Assembly: GCA_022820925.1 (NCBI GenBank)
Contig: JAJEEO010000001.1
Span: forward strand, 253,001 to 317,000
Direction: 5' to 3'
DNA from: Acidimicrobiia bacterium
GTDB taxonomy: Bacteria; Actinomycetota; Acidimicrobiia; Acidimicrobiales; Poriferisodalaceae
Length of the DNA: 64,000 bases
Each line of letters starts with the position of its first letter. Positions within the stretch are counted from its first letter, which is position 1. Below, one piece after another: positions 27,605-35,429 of the stretch. Position numbers and translations under genes: made by a program. A model generated the notes under the pieces. The model saw only the letters and a program-made list of their open reading frames with translations. It searched no databases and was not told the DNA's origin.

Positions 27605-28606
27605 ATGGGCAGGCGCAAGCGTCGAGTGCCAGCAGCGCGGACGAGACCGGCGGGTTTCGAGCCGGTGGTCGCCGGCTTGGTCTCTCCCCGGCGGACGGTG
27701 CCCGCGCACATCGAGTTGCCGCCCTACGCCCGCAGCGGCCAGGCCTCGCCGGCTCCGAGCGGCGTAGCGCCCTCCGACCAAGCCACCATCGACGCCATGC
27801 GGCTGGCAGGCTCGGCCGCACGGCGCGTGCTGGGTGCCGTGGCAGCAGAGATCGCACCGGGCGTCACCAGCGACCATCTCGACGAGGTCTGCCACGAAAC
27901 GTGCATCGCCGAAGGCGGTTACCCAAGCCCACTCAATTACAACGGGTTTCCCAAGTCGCTGTGCACGTCGGTCAACGAGATCATCTGCCACGGCATTCCC
28001 GACAATCGGCCGCTGCGCGACGGCGACATCGTGAACTGCGATGTGACGATCTTCGTGGGGGGCGTTCACGGCGACCATTCCGAGACCTTCCTGGTCGGCG
28101 AGGTGGACGCACCTTCGGGGCGGCTGGTCGAGGTGACGCGCGAGTCGATGTACCACGGCATCGCGGCGGTGCACCCCGGTGCACGGGTGTGCGACATCGG
28201 CAGAGCCATTCAGGCCCGCGCCGAGGCGGAGGGCTATGGCGTGGTGCGCGAGTTCGTCGGTCACGGCATCGGGCACATCTTTCACCGGCTCCCCAACATT
28301 CCCCACTACTACGACCCCGCTGCACGCACCGAGCTGGTCGAGGGCATGACGTTCACTGTGGAACCGATGATCACCATGGGCATGCCACGCGCGCAGATGT
28401 GGCCTGACGGCTGGACTGCGGTGACCGCCGACCGCAGCCGCACTGCCCAGTTCGAGCACACCGTGGTGGTGACTCCGAGCGGCGCCGAGCTGTTGACCGT
28501 GACCGATGACGAACCCCAGCCATTCCTGGCCGGCGATCCGACGGCGCGGCTCGACCCGGCAAGCTGGCCCCAGCAGTTGAGCACCGCGTCTGTACGGACG
28601 GGCTGA
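27605..28606 (+). CDS. map: Type I methionine aminopeptidase, with C-terminal extension
   Basis: From the ATG at 27605 the protein has 333 residues. An N-terminal Pro-rich linker (LVSPRRTVPAHIELPPYA) is the actinobacterial MetAP1c extension. The catalytic core has SVNEIICHGIPD, INCD-type DIVNCDVTIFVGG, HGDHSETF, VGHGIGHIFH and TVEPMITMG, supplying the two-metal site. It removes initiator Met during translation. About 35 extra C-terminal residues follow the usual end. Two LysM lipoproteins and a PAP2 protein follow within three bases or with overlaps, so map heads a cell-envelope-flavoured operon. Confidence 0.93.
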   Translation: MGRRKRRVPAARTRPAGFEPVVAGLVSPRRTVPAHIELPPYARSGQASPAPSGVAPSDQATIDAMRLAGSAARRVLGAVAAEIAPGVTSDHLDEVCHETCIAEGGYPSPLNYNGFPKSLCTSVNEIICHGIPDNRPLRDGDIVNCDVTIFVGGVHGDHSETFLVGEVDAPSGRLVEVTRESMYHGIAAVHPGARVCDIGRAIQARAEAEGYGVVREFVGHGIGHIFHRLPNIPHYYDPAARTELVEGMTFTVEPMITMGMPRAQMWPDGWTAVTADRSRTAQFEHTVVVTPSGAELLTVTDDEPQPFLAGDPTARLDPASWPQQLSTASVRTG

Positions 28607-28609
28607 GGG

Positions 28610-28963
28610 ATGTGCCGGGTGCGTGCCGTGGCCGCTGCTGCGTGCGCAGTCACCGTGCTGTGCGTCGCAGCGATGGGTGCAGTGGGGTGCGCCAGCGAGC
28701 CCGAGGCCGAGCCGATTCCGACGACGCTTCCCGTGCTCACCACCCTGCGACCCCAGCTCACGACCACGACCATCGCCCCGCCGCCTCCACAGCGCCGCAT
28801 TTACGTCGTCCAGCCCGGCGACACGCTCAGCAAGATCGCGAACGGATTCGGCGTGACGGTGCAGGCGCTCATGGAAGAGAACGGCAAGGAGGACACCCTG
28901 CTGCGCATCGGCGAGCAGCTCGTGATTCCGCCGACGGTTGTCGGCGCCGGCAATTCGCAGTGA
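28610..28963 (+). CDS. LysM-domain lipoprotein, first of a tandem pair
   Basis: The 117-residue protein has a signal peptide ending in the lipobox-like GAVGC, a Pro/Thr linker (about residues 32-60) and one LysM domain, YVVQPGDTLSKIANGFGVT...IGEQLVIPP. LysM domains bind N-acetylglucosamine-containing glycans such as peptidoglycan, so this is likely a wall-tethered lipoprotein. It starts three bases after map. Its stop overlaps the start of a paralogue of the same design. Confidence 0.85.
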   Translation: MCRVRAVAAAACAVTVLCVAAMGAVGCASEPEAEPIPTTLPVLTTLRPQLTTTTIAPPPPQRRIYVVQPGDTLSKIANGFGVTVQALMEENGKEDTLLRIGEQLVIPPTVVGAGNSQ

Positions 28964-29406
28964 CGGCGGCACGTGCGCTTGTTCGAAACCGGTGCTGGGG
29001 CGTGGCCGTGATCGCGATGAGTGTCGCTGCCGCGGGATTGTCGGGGGGCTGCTTGCTGCTGGATGAGGAGTCGCGCACGGAGGCCGCAGCGTCCACGGTG
29101 CCGCCGACCACCGCACCCACGACGTCGGTGACCGAGCCGGAGCTGCTGACGCCGTACACGGTGGTGCGGGGCGACACGCTCATCCAGATCGCCGATCGGC
29201 ACGGCATCCACCTGAATGACCTCGTGAGGGTCAACAACATCGCAGATCCGACGATGATCTACGTGGGCCAGATCCTGCTGATCCCCCCGCCGCCGGATCC
29301 CAATGCCGGGCCGTTGCTCACTATCGCGCCGGCCACCGATCCGGTCCTGCCGCCGCTGCTGCCGACGACGACGGCACCGCCGATCACCGCTCCGGGGTCT
29401 GGCTGA
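28960..29406 (+). CDS. LysM-domain lipoprotein, second of a tandem pair
   Basis: The GTG at 28960 overlaps the preceding stop (GTGA). The 148-residue product has a basic N-terminus, a hydrophobic core and the lipobox SGGC, then a Thr/Pro linker and one LysM domain, YTVVRGDTLIQIADRHGIH...VGQILLIPP. A Pro/Thr tail follows. Architecture and domain sequence mirror the upstream gene, pointing to a tandem duplication. Its stop shares one base with the PAP2 start. Confidence 0.85.
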   Translation: MTAARALVRNRCWGVAVIAMSVAAAGLSGGCLLLDEESRTEAAASTVPPTTAPTTSVTEPELLTPYTVVRGDTLIQIADRHGIHLNDLVRVNNIADPTMIYVGQILLIPPPPDPNAGPLLTIAPATDPVLPPLLPTTTAPPITAPGSG

Positions 29407-29936
29407 TGCCTACGGCACGGCGGATAGCGCGCTTCGACGAGACCGTCGACCGCTGGTGGGAGGTCCTGCGGGGGCGCAGGAGGGTCGATCGCGTCATGTA
29501 CGGCGCTTCCGATGTCGGCGAGTTCAGCCAGATCTGGCACGTGCTGGGCGCGATCCGGGCGCTGGCTCCGCGGCGGGAGGCAGCCGATGCGCTTCGCTTC
29601 AGCGCGCTCATGGCGCTGGAGTCGCTGGTCGTGAACCAGGGCGTCAAGCGGCTCTTCGGCCGGCACAGGCCGGGCACAGCGGCGGAGAATCCGACCGAGC
29701 ACCGGCTGCGCCAGCCGATCTCGTCGAGCTTTCCTTCAGGCCACGCGTCGGCTGCGTTCTGCGCGGCTGCAGTGCTGTCGCGCGGTTCGCGGCTCGGGCC
29801 GCTGTACCGGCTGGCGGCGGTCATCGTGGCGGTGTCGCGCATCCATGTGCGACTGCATCACGCCAGCGATGTCATTGCCGGGGCAGCGCTGGGCGAGGCA
29901 ATCGGCCGTATCGCCGCCCGCCTGATGCGGCGCTGA
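29406..29936 (+). CDS. PAP2-superfamily phosphatase
   Basis: The 176-residue protein carries the three acid-phosphatase motifs: KRLFGRHRP (K-x6-RP), SSFPSGHAS and SRIHVRLHHASD (SR-x5-H-x3-D). The family dephosphorylates lipid phosphates such as undecaprenyl pyrophosphate or phosphatidic acid at the membrane. Hydrophobic segments are short, so it is a compact form. The start overlaps the LysM stop by one base (TGATG), so translation is coupled. An envelope role matches its operon partners. Confidence 0.88.
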   Translation: MPTARRIARFDETVDRWWEVLRGRRRVDRVMYGASDVGEFSQIWHVLGAIRALAPRREAADALRFSALMALESLVVNQGVKRLFGRHRPGTAAENPTEHRLRQPISSSFPSGHASAAFCAAAVLSRGSRLGPLYRLAAVIVAVSRIHVRLHHASDVIAGAALGEAIGRIAARLMRR

Positions 29937-29938
29937 AC

Positions 29939-30163
29939 TCAGGCCCGGGCGACGTCCCGGTCGCCCTTGGAAGTGACGGGAGCCGTCGCGGCCTCGTCGC
30001 TGCGGCGCAGCAGCGTGCGCACGTCGAGCAGCACATCGGTGACCTCGACTGAGGAAACCAGCTCTCGGCTGAAGAAGTCGCCCAGTGCGTGGTCGATCAC
30101 GTCGAGCGCGTCGGAGATGATCTGGGGCTCAGCGGTCCGAGTCGGTTCGGTGGTCTCGGTCAT
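29939..30163 (-). CDS. Small hypothetical protein
   Basis: From the ATG at 30163, with GGGGAGGGAG about 5 bases upstream, a 74-residue protein is read. It has a Thr/Glu-rich start and a central helical stretch, ISDALDVIDHALGDFFSRELVSS, followed by VTDVLLDVRTLLRRSDE. There is no signal peptide, membrane span or known motif. The strong ribosome-binding site and the helix-rich composition support a real gene. It converges on the PAP2 gene with a two-base gap. Confidence 0.6.
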   Translation of the reverse strand: MTETTEPTRTAEPQIISDALDVIDHALGDFFSRELVSSVEVTDVLLDVRTLLRRSDEAATAPVTSKGDRDVARA

Positions 30164-30326
30164 CTGTGCTCCCTCCCCGCGCTCGGCGCCTCTGCAGGCG
30201 ACGTTGCCGGTTGTGCTGCTCACCCTATCTCGCACTCGCGGTTCGTCACCGTCAGTTCACCAACCCGTCAGGGGCCAGCGGCGGATCGCTGCCGCGCCGT
30301 CCGCGGCCAGTGCGCCCTTGTGTCTG

Positions 30327-30354
30327 GGTTGGATACGTATCGCGGTTGGATACG
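30327..30354 (+). promoter_or_regulatory. Direct repeat with embedded palindrome upstream of LLM oxidoreductase
   Basis: GGTTGGATACG occurs at 30327-30337 and again at 30344-30354, 17 bases apart. The palindrome GATACGTATC (30332-30341) lies across the first copy's end. The second copy ends ten bases before the ATG at 30365. TTGGAT (30329) and TACGGT (30351) could serve as -35/-10 hexamers with a 16-base spacer, so the site may combine promoter and operator. It lies in a 201-base divergent gap with no other visible gene. Confidence 0.5.
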
Positions 30355-30364
30355 GTGCGCCGCC

Positions 30365-31384
30365 ATGAGCACGACTACGTCTCGCGCGTCAAATGGGCAC
30401 AAGCGTCCCTCCACCGGCTTGACCGTCGGCAGCTTGGGCGTGCTGGGGCCGGATGCGATCATCGAGGTCGCTCAGGCAGCGCAGGCTCAGGGCTACTCGT
30501 CTGTTTGGACGGTCGAAGCCACCGGAACCGACGCGTTCTCGACGCTCGGCGCCATCAGCCATGCGGCGCCCGAGCTCGATCTGGCTACCGGGATCGTCCC
30601 GATCCAACTGCGAACCCCGCCGCTCGCCGCCATGACCGCAGCAACGCTGCAATGGATGCGCCCGGACCGTGATGTGCTCGTCGGGCTCGGCGTGTCGGCG
30701 CCGGGCATCCTGCGCCAGCACGGTGAACCGCCCCCGGATCGCCCGATCGCCATGATGCGCGAGTACGTGGCACTGCTGCGAGAGTGCCTCAGCGGTGAGG
30801 CAGTGACCTTCGAAGGCGATTTCTGGCAGGTGCGCCGGTTCCGACTGGCCGTGAGGCTGGGCGACCGCCGGCCCAAGATCGTGCTGGCGGCGCTGAACCC
30901 CCAGATGCTGCGGCTGGTGGGCGAGATCGCCGACGGCGTCCTGCTCAATTATGTGCCTGCCTCCCATGTGCCCGAAGCGGTGGCTGAGGTGCGTGCGGGA
31001 GGCGATGCGCAGATCATCTGCTACATCCACGCAGCCGCCGGCGAGCTGGAGCGCTCTGCACGCTCGGCCCGGCGGGACCTGCTCAACTACGTGATGGCCG
31101 ATGGCTACGCCAACGCCTTCCGGGCGGCGGGCTTCGGCGACGAGGTGGACGAGGCACGCGGCCGCCAATCCGAGCGGGATCGCGACGGCGCGCTCGCGGC
31201 GATCTCGGACGAGATGATCCAGGCCATCGACTTCATCGGCACTCCCGCCGAGATCGGCGCCTTCGCCCGCGCCTATGTCGATGCCGGTGTGGAGCACCCC
31301 GTGCTCATGCCGCTGCCGTGGGGGGATGACCGGCGAGCGGTGACCGACGCAACGGTCACGGCGTTCGCCGACGCATTCGCCTGA
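30365..31384 (+). CDS. LLM-class (F420-dependent type) oxidoreductase
   Basis: The 339-residue TIM-barrel protein has GLTVGSLGVLGPD at the start, AQGYSSVWTVEATGTDAFSTLGAI, LDLATGIVPIQLRTPPLAAMTAATLQ and the LLM hallmark VLVGLGVSAPGIL. VLAALNPQMLRLVGEIADGVLLNY comes later. These match the luciferase-like F420-dependent family abundant in actinobacteria, which transfers hydride from reduced F420. The substrate is unknown. It resembles the LLM gene at 62007-62993, including the 'LAALxPxMLRLxG' block, so the two are paralogues. Confidence 0.9.
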   Translation: MSTTTSRASNGHKRPSTGLTVGSLGVLGPDAIIEVAQAAQAQGYSSVWTVEATGTDAFSTLGAISHAAPELDLATGIVPIQLRTPPLAAMTAATLQWMRPDRDVLVGLGVSAPGILRQHGEPPPDRPIAMMREYVALLRECLSGEAVTFEGDFWQVRRFRLAVRLGDRRPKIVLAALNPQMLRLVGEIADGVLLNYVPASHVPEAVAEVRAGGDAQIICYIHAAAGELERSARSARRDLLNYVMADGYANAFRAAGFGDEVDEARGRQSERDRDGALAAISDEMIQAIDFIGTPAEIGAFARAYVDAGVEHPVLMPLPWGDDRRAVTDATVTAFADAFA

Positions 31385-31411
31385 TTCAGCGGCACGTCGA
31401 GGGGGCGCAGT

Positions 31412-32065
31412 TCAGTCGGCGGCCGCGACCCCGACGGGGCAGGTCTGGCCAGTGCTGCCCAGGCCGCAGTAACCCCACGGGACCTTGTGCAGGTACTGCT
31501 GGTGGTAGTCCTCGGCGTAATAGAACGGTCCGGCCAGGCAGATCTCGGTGGTGATACGGCTCAGGCCGGCATCGTCGAGCACGGCCTGGAACATGTCTCG
31601 CGACGACTCGGCAATCGCCAGCTCGCCCTCGTCAGCGACGTAGATTCCCGATCGGTATTGCGTGCCGATGTCGTTGCCCTGCCGCATGCCCTGGGTGGGA
31701 TCGTGACCCTCCCAGAACGCCTTGAGCATCACCTCGAAGCTGGTGAGCGCCGGGTCGAACACCGCAAGCACGGCCTCGGTGTGGCCGGTCAGACCCGAGC
31801 ACACCTCCTCGTAGCTGGGATTCGGCGTGTGGCCGCCGGCGTAGCCCACGGCGGTGGTGTAAACGCCGGGAAGCTGCCAGAAGATTCGCTCGGCGCCCCA
31901 GAAGCAGCCCATGCCGACGACGATGTGCCCGAAGCCGTCGGGGAACGGCGGTGTCATCGGCGTTCCGAGCACGACGTGCGCCGGAGCGACCGGCATCGTC
32001 TGGCTGCGGCCGGGCAGCGCAGCGTCGGCATCCGGAATCTCCAGTTTCCTCGACCACAGCGCCAC
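31412..32065 (-). CDS. msrA: Peptide methionine-S-sulfoxide reductase MsrA
   Basis: From the GTG at 32065 (AGGAGGAAG upstream) the protein has 217 residues. It carries [19 protein letters not shown] with the catalytic Cys, [43 protein letters not shown] and YHQQYLHK. The Cys pair near the C-terminus ([12 protein letters not shown]) supplies resolving thiols. MsrA reduces methionine-S-sulfoxide in oxidised proteins using thioredoxin. The long N-terminal region matches E. coli MsrA (212 residues). It is divergent from a MaoC gene. Confidence 0.95.
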   Translation of the reverse strand: MALWSRKLEIPDADAALPGRSQTMPVAPAHVVLGTPMTPPFPDGFGHIVVGMGCFWGAERIFWQLPGVYTTAVGYAGGHTPNPSYEEVCSGLTGHTEAVLAVFDPALTSFEVMLKAFWEGHDPTQGMRQGNDIGTQYRSGIYVADEGELAIAESSRDMFQAVLDDAGLSRITTEICLAGPFYYAEDYHQQYLHKVPWGYCGLGSTGQTCPVGVAAAD

Positions 32066-32173
32066 GGTGCTTCCTCCTGCTCTGGGTCGAACGCTACTGG
32101 CGATGGGGCTGCTGGGCTGCGCGGAACAGGACTCCCGCGGCACAAGGCACCGCAGGCTTCTAGTGTCAACAGG

Positions 32174-32665
32174 ATGAGCGAGTCGCTGATCCCGGCCGAG
32201 ACGCTGGAGCGCGTCGGCGAGGTGCTGTCGGGGCCGGTCACCACCGTCATCGACCGGCGCGAGGCACAGCGCTACGCGTACGCCGTCGGCGACGAGAACC
32301 CCATCTATTTCGATGAGGTCGCGGCGCACGAGGCCGGGTACCGGACGCTGGTCGCGCCGCCCACCTATGTCACCCATGCCGTGGTGCAGCCGCGGACAGC
32401 AGCCGACCTGCGCACCGACGGCCTCTACCGCGAGGGCACCCGGATCCGGCTGCGGGTCGACCGGGTGATGTTCGGCGGCGAGGAATGGGACTTCCTCGAA
32501 CCGGTCTGCGTCGGCGACGAGATCACCGCCACCGTCCGGCTCGCCGCGGTCGACCAGAAGGAGGGTCGCAAGGGGCCGTTCGTGCGGCAAGTGCGCGAGA
32601 CCACCTTCGTCAACCAATTCGGCGACGAAGTCGCCCGTTCCCGCATGATCGGCATTGCACGATGA
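32174..32665 (+). CDS. MaoC-like hydratase subunit (FAS1 dehydratase-type hot dog), A component
   Basis: The 163-residue hot-dog protein contains [33 protein letters not shown] in two adjoining blocks, the pattern of N-terminal 'FAS1_DH' dehydratases such as mycobacterial HadA/HadC. It ends [19 protein letters not shown]. It overlaps a second hot-dog gene by four bases (ATGA), so the two most likely form a heterodimeric (R)-hydratase acting on an acyl-CoA or acyl-ACP. The neighbourhood suggests catabolism. Confidence 0.85.
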   Translation: MSESLIPAETLERVGEVLSGPVTTVIDRREAQRYAYAVGDENPIYFDEVAAHEAGYRTLVAPPTYVTHAVVQPRTAADLRTDGLYREGTRIRLRVDRVMFGGEEWDFLEPVCVGDEITATVRLAAVDQKEGRKGPFVRQVRETTFVNQFGDEVARSRMIGIAR

Positions 32666-33117
32666 GCACTGACACAGCCACTGGCGCCGAGACCACCACC
32701 GCAGCACCGGACCTGCAGACGCTCAATGCGGGCCAGGAACTGCCGACGATGCACAAGTTTCCCGACGAGGCGCAGCTCTTCCTGTACAGCGCCGCCAGCC
32801 ACAACCCGCATCGGATCCACTACGACCGCGACTACGCCCGCTTCGAGGGGCACGACGACATCATCGTGCACGGCCCGCTGCAGGGTGCATGGCTCACGCA
32901 ATTCGTGACGGACTGGGCAGGGCCCGACGCCCGGCTGCTCGGCGTCACGTGGCAGAACCGCGCCAGCGGCCTGCCGGGCGAGGAGCTGGTGTTCTCAGGC
33001 ACGGTGACGTCCGTCGACCGCGAGACGGGTGTCGTCGAGCTGGAGATCGCCGAGCACACCTCCGACGGGAGACTGCTCATGCCGGCGACAGCTACGGTCC
33101 GCCTGCCCACCGCCTAG
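32662..33117 (+). CDS. MaoC-like hydratase subunit, B component
   Basis: The 151-residue protein has the hot-dog catalytic-type stretch [19 protein letters not shown] followed by [18 protein letters not shown], comparable to HadB and other MaoC hydratases (Asn/His region and HG). Its ATG overlaps the partner's stop. A small Ser/Thr-rich N-terminus precedes the fold. The HadAB-like arrangement supports an obligate heterodimer. The substrate cannot be read from sequence. Confidence 0.85.
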   Translation: MSTDTATGAETTTAAPDLQTLNAGQELPTMHKFPDEAQLFLYSAASHNPHRIHYDRDYARFEGHDDIIVHGPLQGAWLTQFVTDWAGPDARLLGVTWQNRASGLPGEELVFSGTVTSVDRETGVVELEIAEHTSDGRLLMPATATVRLPTA

Positions 33118-33137
33118 CTGCAACAGAGAGTCTGTCC

Positions 33138-34049
33138 ATGAAGATCGCCGTCGACTTCCCGTCCATTGCCTTCCGCGAGGGACCCGAGCGTGTGCTCGAC
33201 CTGGCGAAGGCCATCGAGGACTTGGGCTACGACGAGATCGCCGCATTCGACCACGTGGTGATGGGCCACCCAGGCGAGGGTCGCTTCACGATCTATCCCG
33301 CCGACATGCCGATCCTCGAGGCGCTGATGCTGCTGGCGAACGTGGCGGCCGTGACCGAGCGAGTGTCGCTGTCGACCGAGGTGCTGGTGCTGCCCCAGCG
33401 CCAGCCGGTGCTGGTGGCCAAGCAGATCTCGACGCTGGACACGCTGTCGGGCGGGCGAGTGCGTCTCGGCATCGGCGTCGGCTGGCAGGACTCCGAGTAC
33501 GACGCCCTCGAGGAGGACTTCAGCACCCGGGGCAAGCGCATGGACGAGGCCATCGACCTCATGCGCACCTACTGGGCAGGCGGCCGGATCGGGTACTCCG
33601 GCGAGCACTACGACAGCCACGACATGGGCATGGAGCCCGTCTCACCGCAGGGGGCTGACATCCCGCTGTGGATCGGCGGCGACAGCCGCGCCGCGCTGCG
33701 ACGCACCGCCCAGAAGGGCGACGGCTGGATGGCGTCGGGCGTCAGCGACGAGCGGGCGCTCGAATGCATGACGGAGATACGCCGCCGCGCCGAGGAGGAC
33801 TTCGGCCGCGACCCCGACTCCATCGGCATGCAGCTGATGCTGGCCCCGCCGCCCCGCAGCGACGCCGACAAGGGCTTCTACAAGGACCTGGATGCCATCG
33901 GCGAGCGGGCCGCCGTCGTCAAGGCGCTGGGCTTCGACTGGGCCTCGGTGAACGTGACCGCCATCTTCCAAGCCGGAGCCCGCTCGGTCGAGGCCATGAT
34001 CGACCGGCTGGGCGAGATTGGTGAACGCATCCGGGCCGAGACAGGCTGA
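33138..34049 (+). CDS. LLM-class F420-dependent oxidoreductase
   Basis: The 303-residue protein shows KIAVDFPSIAFREGPERVLD, LGYDEIAAFDHVVMG, VSLSTEVLVLPQRQPVLVAKQ, the hallmark GRVRLGIGVGWQDSEYDAL and IPLWIGGDSRAALRRTAQKGDGWM. GVGWxxxEY is the TIGR03619-type probable F420 subfamily. It lies 20 bases after the MaoC pair, same strand, and before a mycothiol-dependent enzyme. Together they suggest a reductive/hydratase pathway on one substrate class. Confidence 0.9.
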   Translation: MKIAVDFPSIAFREGPERVLDLAKAIEDLGYDEIAAFDHVVMGHPGEGRFTIYPADMPILEALMLLANVAAVTERVSLSTEVLVLPQRQPVLVAKQISTLDTLSGGRVRLGIGVGWQDSEYDALEEDFSTRGKRMDEAIDLMRTYWAGGRIGYSGEHYDSHDMGMEPVSPQGADIPLWIGGDSRAALRRTAQKGDGWMASGVSDERALECMTEIRRRAEEDFGRDPDSIGMQLMLAPPPRSDADKGFYKDLDAIGERAAVVKALGFDWASVNVTAIFQAGARSVEAMIDRLGEIGERIRAETG

Positions 34050-34116
34050 AGCCCAAGGATCTTCCACCACCATCGCAATCACACAGAACAGGCCCACTAC
34101 AGAACAGGACGGCACC

Positions 34117-34905
34117 ATGAGTCAGCCGCAACTCATCATCGACAACCTCAAGGCTTGCTGGGCGAGCTGCAAGGAGTTCTACGGCTCGCTCGAGGGCGAC
34201 CAGTGGCAGGTCCAGTCGCACTGCCCGGACTGGACGGTGCACGGCGTGCTGGCCCACCAGGTCTCCGTGGAGCAGGCGCTGTCGGGCTGGCTGCCCGAGT
34301 CGGCGGAGACTCCCCCGCCCTTCGGCGACGTCGCCGGGTACGTCAGTGCAGCGATGGCGATGAGCGGGCCGGAGTTGGCTGCACTTGCCGCCGAGGTGTG
34401 GGATGACCGTGCTGCGCAGCTCGGGGCGCTCGACGACGAGGTCTTCGACCGCGGGTCGATCACCCCGGTCGGACCCGGAACCTACGGCCGCTTCATGGCC
34501 ATTCGGGAGTTCGACCACTGGATGCACGAGCGTGACTGCCGCACCCCGCTGGGCATGCCGACCGACAACGGCGGTCCGGCCGCCGAGATGGCGCTCAATG
34601 AGGTGCACCTGTCGATCGGGTACATCGCCGGCAAGAAGGTGGGGCTTCCCGACGGCGCGTCGATGCACTTCGACATCACCGGCGCCGTGGAGCGAGACAT
34701 CTACGTGCAGGTGGAGGGCCGGGCCCGCGAGGTGGACCATGTCGAGAACCCGACGGTCACGCTGCACTGCGACTCGATGGCGTTCATGGATCTGACCTGC
34801 GGGCGGATCGACCCCGAAGGCCCGATCGCAGCGGGGCTGGTGACGTGGTCTGGCGACGAGCAGATCGGCGCCCACGCCGCCCGCAACCTGCGCTTCACGA
34901 TGTAA
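34117..34905 (+). CDS. Mycothiol-dependent enzyme, maleylpyruvate-isomerase/DinB family
   Basis: The 262-residue protein has SHCPDWTVHGVLAHQVSVEQAL near the start and FMAIREFDHWMHERDCR in the middle. These provide the His residues of the four-helix DinB-fold metal site. A C-terminal SCP2-like segment (MHFDITGAVERDIYVQVEG) follows. This is the TIGR03083 'maleylpyruvate isomerase family mycothiol-dependent' design, which uses mycothiol as cofactor in isomerisation or detoxification. GGACGG precedes the ATG. Confidence 0.85.
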   Translation: MSQPQLIIDNLKACWASCKEFYGSLEGDQWQVQSHCPDWTVHGVLAHQVSVEQALSGWLPESAETPPPFGDVAGYVSAAMAMSGPELAALAAEVWDDRAAQLGALDDEVFDRGSITPVGPGTYGRFMAIREFDHWMHERDCRTPLGMPTDNGGPAAEMALNEVHLSIGYIAGKKVGLPDGASMHFDITGAVERDIYVQVEGRAREVDHVENPTVTLHCDSMAFMDLTCGRIDPEGPIAAGLVTWSGDEQIGAHAARNLRFTM

Positions 34906-34961
34906 CCGCCGGCACACCCCATCTCGACAAGCCCAAGGCTCACAAGACAAGGAGTACCCAG

Positions 34962-35384
34962 ATGTCAGAGACATCCCTGCCCGTACGGCACCTCTTCAGA
35001 ATGGACATCGACGCCGACCTGACGAATGCCGCCCGCATCCGCGGCGGTCCTGCCGGCACCCGGATGGTGGCCTCGGTCGACGGCGGCACTGTCACCGGCG
35101 ATCGCATCAACGGCACCATCCTGGGCCCGTCGGGCGACTGGCTGTACCGCGCCGCTGACGGCACGATGCATCTCGACGTGCGCATCTCGATCCGCACAGA
35201 CGACGATGTCGACATCCTGATGGAGTACCAGGGGAAGATCTACGGCGACGGCAATCCCCGCTCGGCGCCCACCTTCCAGACCTCGATGGAGGGCCCGTAC
35301 AACTGGCTCAACAAGATCCAGGCGATCGGCATCGGCTCGATCGACGACGGCAAGCTGGCCTACGAGGTCTACGAACTGCTCTAG
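34962..35384 (+). CDS. DUF3237-family protein
   Basis: The 140-residue protein begins with a strong AAGGAG eight bases before the ATG. The beta-rich sequence HLFRMDIDADL...GPAGTRMVASVDGGTVTGDRI, LGPSGDWLYRAADGTMHLDVR and EYQGKIYGDG matches DUF3237, a small lipocalin-like barrel often found beside aromatic or terpenoid catabolic genes. It ends with PTFQTSMEGPYNWLNKIQA. The biochemical role is unknown. It is the last gene in the run from 32174. Confidence 0.8.
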   Translation: MSETSLPVRHLFRMDIDADLTNAARIRGGPAGTRMVASVDGGTVTGDRINGTILGPSGDWLYRAADGTMHLDVRISIRTDDDVDILMEYQGKIYGDGNPRSAPTFQTSMEGPYNWLNKIQAIGIGSIDDGKLAYEVYELL

Positions 35385-35429
35385 CGGGTCGGCGCCGCTT
35401 CGGGCGCAGTCTCGAGGTCTCGAGGGGCG

